Positions 5,626 through 12,652 of a stretch of DNA of 13,765 bases are shown here, piece by piece. The notes under the pieces are model-generated. The model searched no databases, was not told the DNA's origin, and saw nothing but the letters and a program-made list of their open reading frames with translations. A program made the position numbers and the translations under genes. The DNA lies in the NCBI GenBank assembly GCA_050185515.1, contig JBFWZG010000098.1, positions 1-13,765 on the forward strand, written 5' to 3'. Each line of letters starts with the position of its first letter. The stretch's first letter is position 1. This DNA is from JAQSWP01 sp050185515 (GTDB lineage: Bacteria; Pseudomonadota; Alphaproteobacteria; Reyranellales; JAQSWP01).

Positions 5626-6237
5626 ATGAGCCCGGAATTCCTGCTCACGTCACTGATTGTCGTCGTCGCGCCCGGCACGGGCGTGCTCTACACGCTGGCC
5701 GCCGGGCTGGGCGGCGGCGCTCGCGCCAGCCTGATCGCCGCCGCGGGCTGCACGCTCGGCATCGTGCCGCACATGGCCGCCGCGGTTCTCGGCCTTGCGG
5801 CGCTGCTGCATGCCAGCGCCATGGCCTTCGCCCTGTTCAAGTATGTCGGCGTCGCCTGGCTGCTTTATCTGGCGTGGAAGACGCTGCGCGAGCGCGGCGC
5901 GCTGGACGTCGAGCGGCGGATCGAGCCCGGCGCCGGGCTGCGCATCGCCACCACCGGCGTGCTGGTCAATCTGCTCAATCCCAAGCTGTCGATCTTCTTC
6001 CTCGCCTTCCTGCCGCAGTTCGTCGCCCCGCAGGAGGCGCGGCCGGTCGCGACCATGCTGACGCTCGGCCTGGTCTTCATGGCGATGACCTTCGCGGTGT
6101 TCGTCGTCTACGGGCTGTTCGCCGCCGCCATACGCCGGCGCGTGCTGGCGCGGCCGAAGGTGCTGGCCTGGCTGCGGCGCGGCTTCGCCGCCGCCTTCGT
6201 GGCGCTGGGCGCCCGGCTGGCGCTGGCCGAACGCTGA
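5626..6237 (+). CDS. LysE/RhtB-family amino-acid exporter
   Basis: This 203-residue inner-membrane protein has the usual size and profile of LysE/RhtB exporters. A first helix carries the modified family motif APGTGVLYTLAAGL (about 15-28; PGPxxL in most members). There follow hydrophobic segments at about 36-60, 66-86, 108-130, 140-165 and near the C-terminus. VGVAWLLYLAWKTLRE (about 75-90) and LVNLLNPKLSIFFLAFLPQF (split, about 114-133) are highly characteristic. Family members export amino acids or homoserine lactones by proton exchange; the substrate here cannot be read from sequence. It is divergent from the ankyrin gene and converges with gshB, nine bases apart. Confidence 0.9.
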   Translation: MSPEFLLTSLIVVVAPGTGVLYTLAAGLGGGARASLIAAAGCTLGIVPHMAAAVLGLAALLHASAMAFALFKYVGVAWLLYLAWKTLRERGALDVERRIEPGAGLRIATTGVLVNLLNPKLSIFFLAFLPQFVAPQEARPVATMLTLGLVFMAMTFAVFVVYGLFAAAIRRRVLARPKVLAWLRRGFAAAFVALGARLALAER

Positions 6238-6241
6238 GATG

Positions 6242-6254
6242 CGGCCTCAGGCCG
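6242..6254. terminator. Small hairpin between the convergent lysE-family and gshB stops
   Basis: CGGCC (6242-6246), TCA, GGCCG (6250-6254) form a 5-bp stem whose loop is the gshB stop codon. No T-run is present on either side. It may act as a weak bidirectional stop, but could be chance in this GC-rich DNA. Confidence 0.2.
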
Positions 6255-7215
6255 TGGCGATCTTCGCGCTGCGCTGGGCGTAGCGCGCCTCGATGCGGTC
6301 CCAGATGCGGGTCTCCAGATGCACGCCGTCGAAGCGCGCGATCTGCTGCAGCCCGGTCGGCGAGGTGACGTTGATCTCCGTCAGGTAGTCGCCGATCACG
6401 TCGATGCCGACGAACACCAGGCCGCGCTCGCGCAGCGAGGGGCCGATCATCTCGCAGATCTCCTCGTCGCGTTTGGTCAGCTTGCTCGGCACCGGCTTGC
6501 CGCCGGCATGCATGTTGGAGCGCGCCTCGCCCGCCGCCGGCACGCGGTTGATGGCGCCGGCCGCCTCGCCGTCGACCAGGATGATGCGCTTGTCGCCGTC
6601 GCGCACCTGCGGCAGGTAGCGCTGCACGATGACCGGCTCGCGCGACATGCGGGTGAACATCTCCATCAGCGACGACAGGTTCTCGTCGTCCGGCTTGATG
6701 TGGAAGACGCCGGCGCCGCCATTGCCGAACAGCGGCTTGACGATGATGTCCTTGTGCTCGGCGCGGAACTCGGCGATCTGGCGCATGTCCGAGGTGATCA
6801 GGGTCGGCGGCATCAGCCCTTCGAACTTGGTGACGAACAGCTTCTCCGGCGCGTTGCGCACCTCGACCGGATCGTTGACGACCAGGGTCTGCGGATGGAT
6901 GTGCTCGAGCAGATGCGTGGCGGTGATGTAGGCCATGTCGAAGGGCGGGTCCTGGCGCATCATCACGATGTCGAGGCCGGCGAGATCGAGCGTCTGCGCC
7001 TCGCCCAGCGTGAAATGCCCGCCGGCTCGCCGCTCGACGCGCATTTCCTGCGCCCGCGCCAGCACGCGGCCGTCCTTGAAGCTGAGATCGGCAGGGCCGT
7101 AGTGGAACAGCGCATGGCCGCGCCGCTGCGCCTCGAGCGCCAGGACGAAGGTCGAGTCGCCCTCGATGTCGACGGTCGAGATATGGTCCATCTGGAAGGC
7201 GACGGCCAGGCTCAT
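6247..7215 (-). CDS. gshB: Glutathione synthase
   Basis: GshB joins gamma-glutamylcysteine and glycine with ATP to make glutathione in the cytosol. The product has 322 residues, near the family norm of about 315. It begins MSLAVAFQMDHISTVDIEGD, very typical of bacterial GshB. MMRQDPPFDMAYITATHLLE (85-104) is the substrate-domain signature. The ATP-grasp glycine loop is GNGGAGVF (164-171), and the metal-binding end is DVIGDYLTEINVTSPTG (272-288), with Asp272, Glu280 and Asn282. GAGG lies seven bases before ATG 7215. It is the last gene of the minus-strand run rsmI-yraN-SirB1/TPR-gshB, 64 bases after the gene before it. The yraN-gshB neighbourhood is common in alphaproteobacteria. Confidence 0.96.
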   Translation of the reverse strand: MSLAVAFQMDHISTVDIEGDSTFVLALEAQRRGHALFHYGPADLSFKDGRVLARAQEMRVERRAGGHFTLGEAQTLDLAGLDIVMMRQDPPFDMAYITATHLLEHIHPQTLVVNDPVEVRNAPEKLFVTKFEGLMPPTLITSDMRQIAEFRAEHKDIIVKPLFGNGGAGVFHIKPDDENLSSLMEMFTRMSREPVIVQRYLPQVRDGDKRIILVDGEAAGAINRVPAAGEARSNMHAGGKPVPSKLTKRDEEICEMIGPSLRERGLVFVGIDVIGDYLTEINVTSPTGLQQIARFDGVHLETRIWDRIEARYAQRSAKIATA

Positions 7216-7279
7216 GGATGCCTCTTGCGCTTGGGTCTGCGGCGGGACTGGACAGCCCGGAACACGCCCGGGCCGGCTA

Positions 7280-8116
7280 TCAGTTAAGCCGCTGGCGCAG
7301 TTTCTGCAACAGCGCCGCCGCCCCGTAGCGCGCCTCGTCGGCGGCCGCGTTGCCGTCTGCCAGCACCATGAATCGCTCCAGCGCGGCGATCGCCGCGCCG
7401 GGCCGCTCCGCCTGCGCGGCCAGCACGCCCGATTCGAACCACAGCTCGGCGCGCTCGGGCGCCACTGCCAGCATGGTGTCGAGCGTGCCGATGGCGCCTT
7501 CCATGTCCTCGCGCCGCAGCAGGCGCAGCTTGACGTTGTTCTGCAGCCGCAGCAGCACTTCGGCGTCGGACACCTCGGCGAGATGCTCGGAGTTCAGCTC
7601 GGCGTCCTCGCCGCGAACGCCCTGCAGCAACTCGCGCAGCTGCGCCGCCTCGCAGGACCGCCCCGCATGGAACGGATCGAGGATCGCCCGCCCGCGCCCC
7701 TGCCCGACGCGAATCAGGAAATGTCCGGGGAAGTTCAGGCCGGCGGCGTCCTCGCCCAGTGCGCGCGCGACATGGATGTAGACGATGCCGAGCGCCACGG
7801 GCAGGCCCTTGCGCCGTTCCAGCACGCGCGCGAAATCGGCGTTCTGCAGATCGTCGTAGGTCGCCGAATCGCCGGCGAAGCCGAAATCCTCCGCCACCGC
7901 GCCGGTCAGCGCCTCATGCACCGGCGCGCGGCGCGCGCGGGTGCGGGCGTTGTCGACCAGCAGCGCCAGCAGGCCGCGATAGGAATCGAACTCGGGCAGT
8001 CCGCGCCGCGCCGCGGAGAACAGCAGCGCCGCCTCCGCCATGTCGATGCGCGGCTGCTCGGCGCAGATATGGCGCAGCCGCTCGTGGATCCGCTGCGTGG
8101 TCGCTCCGTCGTTCAT
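7280..8116 (-). CDS. SirB1-family (transglutaminase-like) protein with TPR region
   Basis: The 278-residue product has an N-terminal helical part, then the SirB1/Transglut_core2 signature: RKGLPVALGIVYIHVA (102-117), NFPGHFLIR (128-136) and ILDPF (145-149). The His of PGHF and the Asp of LDPF correspond to two members of a transglutaminase-type triad. A Cys is absent from the RKGLPVALG segment, as is usual for the family, so ordinary transglutaminase or protease activity is unlikely. From about 185 to 255 comes a TPR-like region (LRLQNNVKLRLL, GAIGTLDTMLAVAPERAELWFE) suited to protein binding. Its role is unknown. AGGA stands about eight bases before ATG 8116. It sits between yraN and gshB, 91 and 64 bases away, probably in the same transcript. 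Confidence 0.85.
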   Translation of the reverse strand: MNDGATTQRIHERLRHICAEQPRIDMAEAALLFSAARRGLPEFDSYRGLLALLVDNARTRARRAPVHEALTGAVAEDFGFAGDSATYDDLQNADFARVLERRKGLPVALGIVYIHVARALGEDAAGLNFPGHFLIRVGQGRGRAILDPFHAGRSCEAAQLRELLQGVRGEDAELNSEHLAEVSDAEVLLRLQNNVKLRLLRREDMEGAIGTLDTMLAVAPERAELWFESGVLAAQAERPGAAIAALERFMVLADGNAAADEARYGAAALLQKLRQRLN

Positions 8117-8207
8117 CGCCGCATCCTAACGCCGTCGCGCGCGAACGAAACCCCATAAGACTCACAATCCATGCACAGGCGCGGTGCGTCTTCCAGGCCC
8201 ACGCCTG

Positions 8208-8597
8208 TCACGCCATGCCCGGCCGCCAGGCGTCGGGAACGTGCACGGGCCAGCGGCCTCGCCGCACCAGCATGAGATCGAAGCGCAGATCGCACGCCGC
8301 CAGCTTCGGGTAACGGCCGATCAGGGCGGCGGCGGCGCGCTCGATGCGCAGGCGCTGGCCCGGCGTCAGCGCCAGCGCCGCGCTCTCGCGGTCGCCGCGC
8401 GCCTTGACCTCGACGATCGCCAGGGTGCGGCCGCGGCGGGCGACGATGTCGATCTCGCCCTGCGGCGAGCGGAAGCGGCGCAGCAGAATGCGGTAGCCGC
8501 GCAGCCGCAGCGACAGCACGCACAGCAGCTCGGAGGTGCGGCCATAGCGTTCGGCGCGGCGCTTGCGCGCCAGCCGGCCTTCGGGCGCGCGCGTCAT
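8208..8597 (-). CDS. yraN: YraN/UPF0102 endonuclease-fold protein
   Basis: YraN proteins have a small restriction-endonuclease-like fold; their role in bacteria is poorly defined, with DNA repair or recombination suggested. The 129-residue product is a normal length. It shows GEIDIVARRG (47-56) and VEVKAR (62-67), which supply the E-x-D and E-x-K residues of a PD-(D/E)XK-like core, and FDLMLV (106-111) near the end. The N-terminus is strongly basic. Its ATG overlaps the rsmI stop (ATGA at 8597-8594), a clear sign of translational coupling. In Escherichia coli yraN is also close to rsmI and lpoA. Confidence 0.92.
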   Translation of the reverse strand: MTRAPEGRLARKRRAERYGRTSELLCVLSLRLRGYRILLRRFRSPQGEIDIVARRGRTLAIVEVKARGDRESAALALTPGQRLRIERAAAALIGRYPKLAACDLRFDLMLVRRGRWPVHVPDAWRPGMA

Positions 8598-9523
8598 TCG
8601 CTCTCGTCCGTGTCGCGGCCGGCATCCTTGAGGCGCAATGCCCGCGCATAGACCTGCTTGCGCGGCGCGCCGGTGGCGGCGGCGACGTCGGCCACCGCCT
8701 GCTTGAGCGAAGCGCCCCGCAATGCCTGCGCCAGTGCGGCGTCGAGCGCGCTCTCGTCGATGGCGGCGGCATCGTCCTGCGGCGGGCCGATCACCAGCAC
8801 GATCTCGCCGCGCGGCTCGTGCTCGGCGTAGTGCGCCGCAAGCTCGTCCAGCGAGCCGCGCCGCACCTCCTCGAACTTCTTGGTCAGCTCGCGCGCCACG
8901 GCCGCCTCGCGCGACCCGCCCAGCATCTGCGCGGCGTCGGCCAGGCTGTCGCCGAGCCGGCGCGGCGATTCGAACAGCACCAGGCTGGCCTTGACGCTCG
9001 CCAGCTCGCCCAGCACGCGCCGGCGCTCGGCGCCGCGCTCGGGCAGGAAGCCCGCGAACAGGAAACGGTCGGTCGGCAGGCCCGACAGGCTCAGCGCCAC
9101 CGGCACGGCCGACGCGCCGGGCAGCGCCGTCACCGCCGAGCCCTGCGCCACCGCCTCGCGCACCAGCCGGTAGCCCGGATCGGCGATCAGCGGCGTGCCG
9201 GCATCCGACACCAGCGCCACAGACTTGCCCTCGCGCAGGGCGGCCAGCAGGCGCGGGCGCACGCGCTCGGCATTGTGGTCGTGATAGGCGGTGCTTGCCG
9301 TGCCAATGCCGTAAATCGCCAGCAGCTTTGCGGTTACGCGCGTATCCTCGCAGGCGATCAGGTCGGCGCCGCGCAACACGTCCAGCGCGCGCAAGCTTAT
9401 GTCTCGCGCATTGCCGATCGGCGTCGCCACGAGATACAGGCCGGGCTGCGGTTTACTTCCCGGAACCGCCTCGCTAGGCTCGACGTTAATGGCCGGATGG
9501 TCGGAGGAGATTGATTTTGGCAC
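8594..9523 (-). CDS. rsmI: 16S rRNA (cytidine-1402-2'-O)-methyltransferase
   Basis: RsmI methylates the 2'-OH of C1402 in 16S rRNA, at the ribosomal P site. The product has 309 residues. It shows LYLVATPIGN (29-38), ACEDTRVTAKLL (57-68), SDAGTPLIADPGYRL (106-120), LPGASAVPVALSLSGLP (134-150) and FAGFLP, all typical of this class III (tetrapyrrole-methylase-like) methyltransferase. A C-terminal helical domain (GASLKQAVADVAAATGAPRKQVYARAL in two parts) matches the RsmI HTH tail. The only usual start codon before the catalytic core is GTG at 9523, which gives a 28-residue polar leader ahead of LYLVATPIGN. GGGAG about ten bases upstream supports it. This start lies inside the first codons of the divergent lipoprotein gene. 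Confidence 0.95.
   Translation of the reverse strand: MPKSISSDHPAINVEPSEAVPGSKPQPGLYLVATPIGNARDISLRALDVLRGADLIACEDTRVTAKLLAIYGIGTASTAYHDHNAERVRPRLLAALREGKSVALVSDAGTPLIADPGYRLVREAVAQGSAVTALPGASAVPVALSLSGLPTDRFLFAGFLPERGAERRRVLGELASVKASLVLFESPRRLGDSLADAAQMLGGSREAAVARELTKKFEEVRRGSLDELAAHYAEHEPRGEIVLVIGPPQDDAAAIDESALDAALAQALRGASLKQAVADVAAATGAPRKQVYARALRLKDAGRDTDESE
9503..9509 (+). promoter_or_regulatory. Ribosome-binding site that decides the lppC start
   Basis: GGAGGAG is a strong Shine-Dalgarno sequence. TTG at 9511 would be only a few bases away, whereas TTG at 9517 is at the normal spacing of about 7-9 bases, so 9517 is the better start. The element lies inside the antisense rsmI coding region. 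Confidence 0.65.
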
Positions 9524-10794
9524 GCGAATTTGGCTCCCGTCTGGCGTCGGCGACCGCCGCGGTCCCGGCTTCCGCCACGCTGGCGCGCCGCGCCGCCATA
9601 CTGGCCCTGTCCCTTGCCGTGCTGGCGCTCGCCGCCTGCGGCGGGCAGAGCCGCCAGCAGAGCCAGCAGCCTAGCACCGCCCCCGCGACCAGCGCACCCG
9701 TGGCGCCGCTCCCGGCCGGCCCGGTCGGCGGCCCGCCGCCCTCGCCCGACGGCAAGACCCGCATCGGCCTGCTGCTGCCGCTGTCGGGCAATGCGAAGGA
9801 GCTCGGCCAGGCGATGCTGGAATCGGCGCAGATGGCGCTGTTCGATCTCGGCCGCCAGGACATCGTGCTGCTGCCCCAGGACACGGGCGATTCGCCCGAC
9901 ATGGCGGTGGCCGCCGCGCAGAAGGCGCTGGGCGAAGGCGCGCAGATCATCCTCGGCCCGCTGTTCAGCACCTCGACCGCCGCCGTCGCGCCGGTCGCCA
10001 ATGCCGCCGGCGTGCAGGTGATCAGCTTCTCCAACGATCCGGCGGTGGCCGGTCCGGGCACGTTCCTGATGGGCTTCACCGTGCAGCCCCAGGTCGAACG
10101 CGTCGTCGCCCATGCCGCGAGCCAGGGACTGACGCGCATGGCGGTGCTGGCACCCTCCTCGCCCTACGGCCAGACCGTCGTTTCGACGATGGAGGCGACG
10201 GCGGCCGCGCGCGGCGCCTCGGTGCAGCCGGTCGGCTTCTTCGATCCCGGCGGCCAGGACGTCAACGCCAGCGTCACCGGCTTCGCGGCTTCCGCGCGCG
10301 GCGTGCAGGCGGTGATGGTGCCGGTCGGCGGGGCGCGGCTGTCGCAGGTCGTGCCGCTGCTGGCCTATCGCGATCTCGATCCGCGGCAGACGAAATATCT
10401 CGGCACCGGGCTGTGGGACGTGCCGAACATCTGGCGCGAGGGCGCGCTGCTCGGCGCCTGGTATGCCGCGCCGCCGCCGCAAACCCGCGCCGATTTCGAA
10501 CGCCGCTTCAACGAGACCTATGGCCGCCAGCCGCCGCGCCTGGCGACGCTGGCCTACGACGCCACCGCGCTGGCCGGGCTGATCGGCACCAAGGTGCCCG
10601 GCGGCTCGCTGCTGACGGCGCAGACGCTGTCCGATCCCAACGGCTTCGCCGGCGTCGACGGCATCTTCCGCTGGGGTCCGGACGGGCTGCCGCAGCGTGG
10701 CCTGGCGGTGATCGAGATCCAGCGCAATGGCGTGCAGGTCATCAGCCCCGCCCCGGCCAGCTTCCAGCTGCAGACATCGATGCTGGCTCGCTAG
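9517..10794 (+). CDS. Lipoprotein, penicillin-binding-protein activator (LppC/LpoA-like)
   Basis: The 425-residue product carries a lipoprotein signal with lipobox LALAAC, Cys41 being the lipidated residue. The signal is unusually long because about 24 residues precede the hydrophobic core. A Pro/Ala/Ser/Gln-rich linker follows (about 42-75). The rest is a periplasmic-binding-protein fold of the Leu/Ile/Val-binding type: TRIGLLLPLSGNAKELGQAM, then ILGPLFSTSTAAVAPVANAAGVQVISFSND in pieces, then LAPSSPYGQTVVSTMEATAAARG. LpoA of gammaproteobacteria activates PBP1A from the outer membrane; the alphaproteobacterial homologues are presumed to be envelope lipoproteins of similar kind, unproven. Context supports this: Escherichia coli also has lpoA divergent from rsmI. 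Start: TTG 9517. Its stop shares CTAG with that of hemW. Confidence 0.85.
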   Translation: MAREFGSRLASATAAVPASATLARRAAILALSLAVLALAACGGQSRQQSQQPSTAPATSAPVAPLPAGPVGGPPPSPDGKTRIGLLLPLSGNAKELGQAMLESAQMALFDLGRQDIVLLPQDTGDSPDMAVAAAQKALGEGAQIILGPLFSTSTAAVAPVANAAGVQVISFSNDPAVAGPGTFLMGFTVQPQVERVVAHAASQGLTRMAVLAPSSPYGQTVVSTMEATAAARGASVQPVGFFDPGGQDVNASVTGFAASARGVQAVMVPVGGARLSQVVPLLAYRDLDPRQTKYLGTGLWDVPNIWREGALLGAWYAAPPPQTRADFERRFNETYGRQPPRLATLAYDATALAGLIGTKVPGGSLLTAQTLSDPNGFAGVDGIFRWGPDGLPQRGLAVIEIQRNGVQVISPAPASFQLQTSMLAR

Positions 10795-11933
10795 TCGAGC
10801 AGCTTCAGCAGCAGCGCGTTCAGCACCTGGCGACCGGCCGGCGTCGCCGTCAGCCGCGCGCCGTGGCGTTGCAGCAGCCCGTTGTCGACCAGCGGCGCCA
10901 GCCTGCGTTCATCGAGTTCGATGGCGACGCCGCGCTCCGCCAGCGCCTCAAGATCGACGCCTTCGACCAGCCGCAGACCCATCATCAGCGCCTCGCGCCG
11001 CATTGTGTCGGCGTCGACCGTTTCCGTCTCCGCCGTGCCGTGGCCTGAATTCTCGACCTGCTCCAGCCAGGCTTCGGGACCGCTGCTGCGTCGCGTCGCG
11101 CGCTTCATCCCGTGGTGCATGAATCGGCCATGCGCGCCGGGACCGACGCCGACGTAATCCTCGTAGCGCCAGTAGACCAGGTTGTGGCGCGATTCGCCGC
11201 CGGGCCTGGCATGGTTGGAGATCTCGTAGGCCGGCAGGCCCGCCGCCGCCAGCCGTTCCTGCGTCGCCTCATAAAGTGCTGCGGCGGCGTCCTCGTCCGG
11301 CACGGCGAACCTGCCCCTGGCGTGATCGGTCCAGAAGCGCGTGCCGCGCTCGATGGTGAGCTGGTAGAGCGAGAGATGATCGCCCGCCAGCTCGATGGCC
11401 TCGTCCAATTCAGCGCGCCAGTCGGCCAGCGTCTGGTCGGGACGGGCGTAGATGAGGTCGAAGGAATAGCGCTCGAAATGCCGGCGTGCCGTTTCGATGG
11501 CGGCAAGGCCTTCGCGCAGATCATGGGCGCGGCCGAGGAAGCGCAGCGGCGCCTCGCGCAGCGCCTGGATGCCCAGCGACAGCCGGTTGACGCCGGCCTC
11601 CCTAAGGGCGGCGAAGTTCTTCGCCTCGACCGAGCTGGGATTGGCCTCCAGCGTGATCTCGGCATCCGGCGCCATAGGCCACAGCCTGCCGATGCGCTCA
11701 ATCGCCGCCGCCACCGTCTCGGGCGGCATCAGGCTGGGCGTGCCGCCGCCGAAGAAAATGCTGGTGACGGTACGCTCCGGCGCTTCCTGCGCGGCATGAT
11801 CGAGCTCGGTCAGCAGCGCCTCGCGCCAGCGCGACTGGTCGACACGCTCGCGGACATGGGAGTTGAAGTCGCAATAGGGGCATTTGGCGACGCAGAACGG
11901 CCAGTGCAGATAGACGCCGAAGCCGCCGCTCAC
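10791..11933 (-). CDS. hemW: Heme chaperone HemW (radical-SAM family)
   Basis: HemW is a radical-SAM-fold, coproporphyrinogen-III-oxidase-like protein that binds heme and passes it to membrane proteins; it was long annotated as an oxygen-independent coproporphyrinogen oxidase. The 380-residue product shows CVAKCPYCDF (Cys14, Cys18, Cys21), the CxxxCxxC cluster motif. It also has FFGGGTPSLM, EANPSS, NRLSLGIQ and, further on, YEISNHARPGGESRHNLVYW in pieces. True HemN has an extra N-terminal part, absent here. I chose GTG 11933, which overlaps the rdgB stop as GTGA, the usual coupling pattern; a GTG at 11942 is the alternative. It is the last gene of the rph-rdgB-hemW group and converges with lppC, sharing the four-base CTAG stop. 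Confidence 0.93.
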   Translation of the reverse strand: MSGGFGVYLHWPFCVAKCPYCDFNSHVRERVDQSRWREALLTELDHAAQEAPERTVTSIFFGGGTPSLMPPETVAAAIERIGRLWPMAPDAEITLEANPSSVEAKNFAALREAGVNRLSLGIQALREAPLRFLGRAHDLREGLAAIETARRHFERYSFDLIYARPDQTLADWRAELDEAIELAGDHLSLYQLTIERGTRFWTDHARGRFAVPDEDAAAALYEATQERLAAAGLPAYEISNHARPGGESRHNLVYWRYEDYVGVGPGAHGRFMHHGMKRATRRSSGPEAWLEQVENSGHGTAETETVDADTMRREALMMGLRLVEGVDLEALAERGVAIELDERRLAPLVDNGLLQRHGARLTATPAGRQVLNALLLKLLD

Positions 11934-12523
11934 GCGAAGCACTTCTCGTACATCGCCCGCACGGCCCGCGCGCGATGCGAGATGGCGTTCTTCTCGCCCG
12001 GCGCCATCTCGGCGAAGACGCGCGTCTCGCCCGCAGGCAGGAAATAGGGATCGTAGCCCCAGCCGCCCTGGCCGCGCGCCGGATGGACCAGCCTGCCGCG
12101 CACCTCGCCCTCGACGGTTTCGACATGGCCGTCGGGCCAGGCCAGCGCCAGTACGGTGACGAAGCGCGCCGAGGTGTCGGGATTGCCGTTGAGCCGCTCG
12201 AGGATACGCTGCATGGCCAGTTCGTGATCGCGCTGGGGCCCGCCGATGTCGGCGGTGATGACGCCGGGCCAGCCGTCCAGTGCCGCGACTTCGAGGCCGG
12301 TGTCGTCGGCCAGCGCCGGCAATCCGCTGGCGGCGACGGCGGCGCGCGCCTTGAGCACGGCATTGTCACGGCAGGTGGCGCCGGTTTCCTCGGGCTCCTG
12401 CAGGCCGAGAGCGGCGGCGCCGACCAGTTCGACGCCGGAAGGCGCCAGCACGGCGGCGATCTCCGCCAGCTTGCCCTTGTTGTGCGTGGCGACGACCAGC
12501 TTATTTCCGTCGAATTTGCGCAT
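11930..12523 (-). CDS. rdgB: RdgB/HAM1-family dITP/XTP pyrophosphatase
   Basis: RdgB hydrolyses non-canonical purine triphosphates (dITP, ITP, XTP) to monophosphates and keeps them out of DNA and RNA. The product has 197 residues, normal. It shows VVATHNKGKLAEI (10-22), the triphosphate-binding start; ADDTGLEVAAL (72-82) with the metal-binding Asp pair; and GGWGYDPYFLP and SHRARA towards the end. ATG at 12523 is preferred over a GTG one codon upstream (12526), because GGAG then lies at a workable spacing. It is coupled to hemW by a four-base overlap and sits 129 bases after rph, a common order in alphaproteobacteria. rdgB-hemW is also adjacent in Escherichia coli. Confidence 0.95.
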   Translation of the reverse strand: MRKFDGNKLVVATHNKGKLAEIAAVLAPSGVELVGAAALGLQEPEETGATCRDNAVLKARAAVAASGLPALADDTGLEVAALDGWPGVITADIGGPQRDHELAMQRILERLNGNPDTSARFVTVLALAWPDGHVETVEGEVRGRLVHPARGQGGWGYDPYFLPAGETRVFAEMAPGEKNAISHRARAVRAMYEKCFA

Positions 12524-12535
12524 CACTCTCCGGCC

Positions 12536-12625
12536 ATGTCGCGCACGCCCGCTTCACGCTCCTTCGCCTTTCTGACCGCCTTGGCGACGTTGCTCGTCTT
12601 CGCCTCGGCCGCTGCGGCCGCCTAG
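12536..12625 (+). CDS. Possible 29-residue signal-peptide-like mini-protein
   Basis: ATG at 12536 opens a 29-codon frame ending at TAG 12623-12625. The peptide has a basic start (MSRTPASRS), a hydrophobic centre (FAFLTALATLLVFA) and an Ala-rich end (SAAAAA) like a signal-peptidase site, but nothing after it. It stands on the plus strand in the gap between the minus-strand genes rph and rdgB. It could be a small membrane peptide, the stub of a lost exported protein, or chance. No clear Shine-Dalgarno sequence precedes it, so confidence is low. Confidence 0.25.
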   Translation: MSRTPASRSFAFLTALATLLVFASAAAAA

Positions 12626-12650
12626 CGAACCCGCCGCCAACCGGCCGCAG
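12612..12650. repeat. Long-arm inverted repeat just after rph
   Basis: CTGCGGCCG (12612-12620) and CGGCCGCAG (12642-12650) are exact 9-bp reverse complements around a 21-base loop. The right arm ends two bases from the rph stop. It could be a processing or pausing hairpin between rph and rdgB. No T-run is seen. Confidence 0.35.
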
Positions 12651-12652
12651 AG

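Noticed and set aside
6319..8158. Plus-strand open frames antisense to gshB and the SirB1 gene (6319-7287, 7166-8158)
   Set aside because: His/Arg/Gln-rich shadow translations of well-recognised minus-strand genes.
11934..11942. GTG at 11942 as hemW start
   Set aside because: GTG at 11933 makes the classic GTGA overlap with the rdgB stop and a normal HemW N-terminus.
11112..12625. Plus-strand open frames antisense to hemW and rdgB (11112-12047, 11975-12625)
   Set aside because: No motif and full overlap with certain genes. Only the last 29 codons of the second frame fall in an intergenic gap and are listed separately as a low-confidence mini-ORF.
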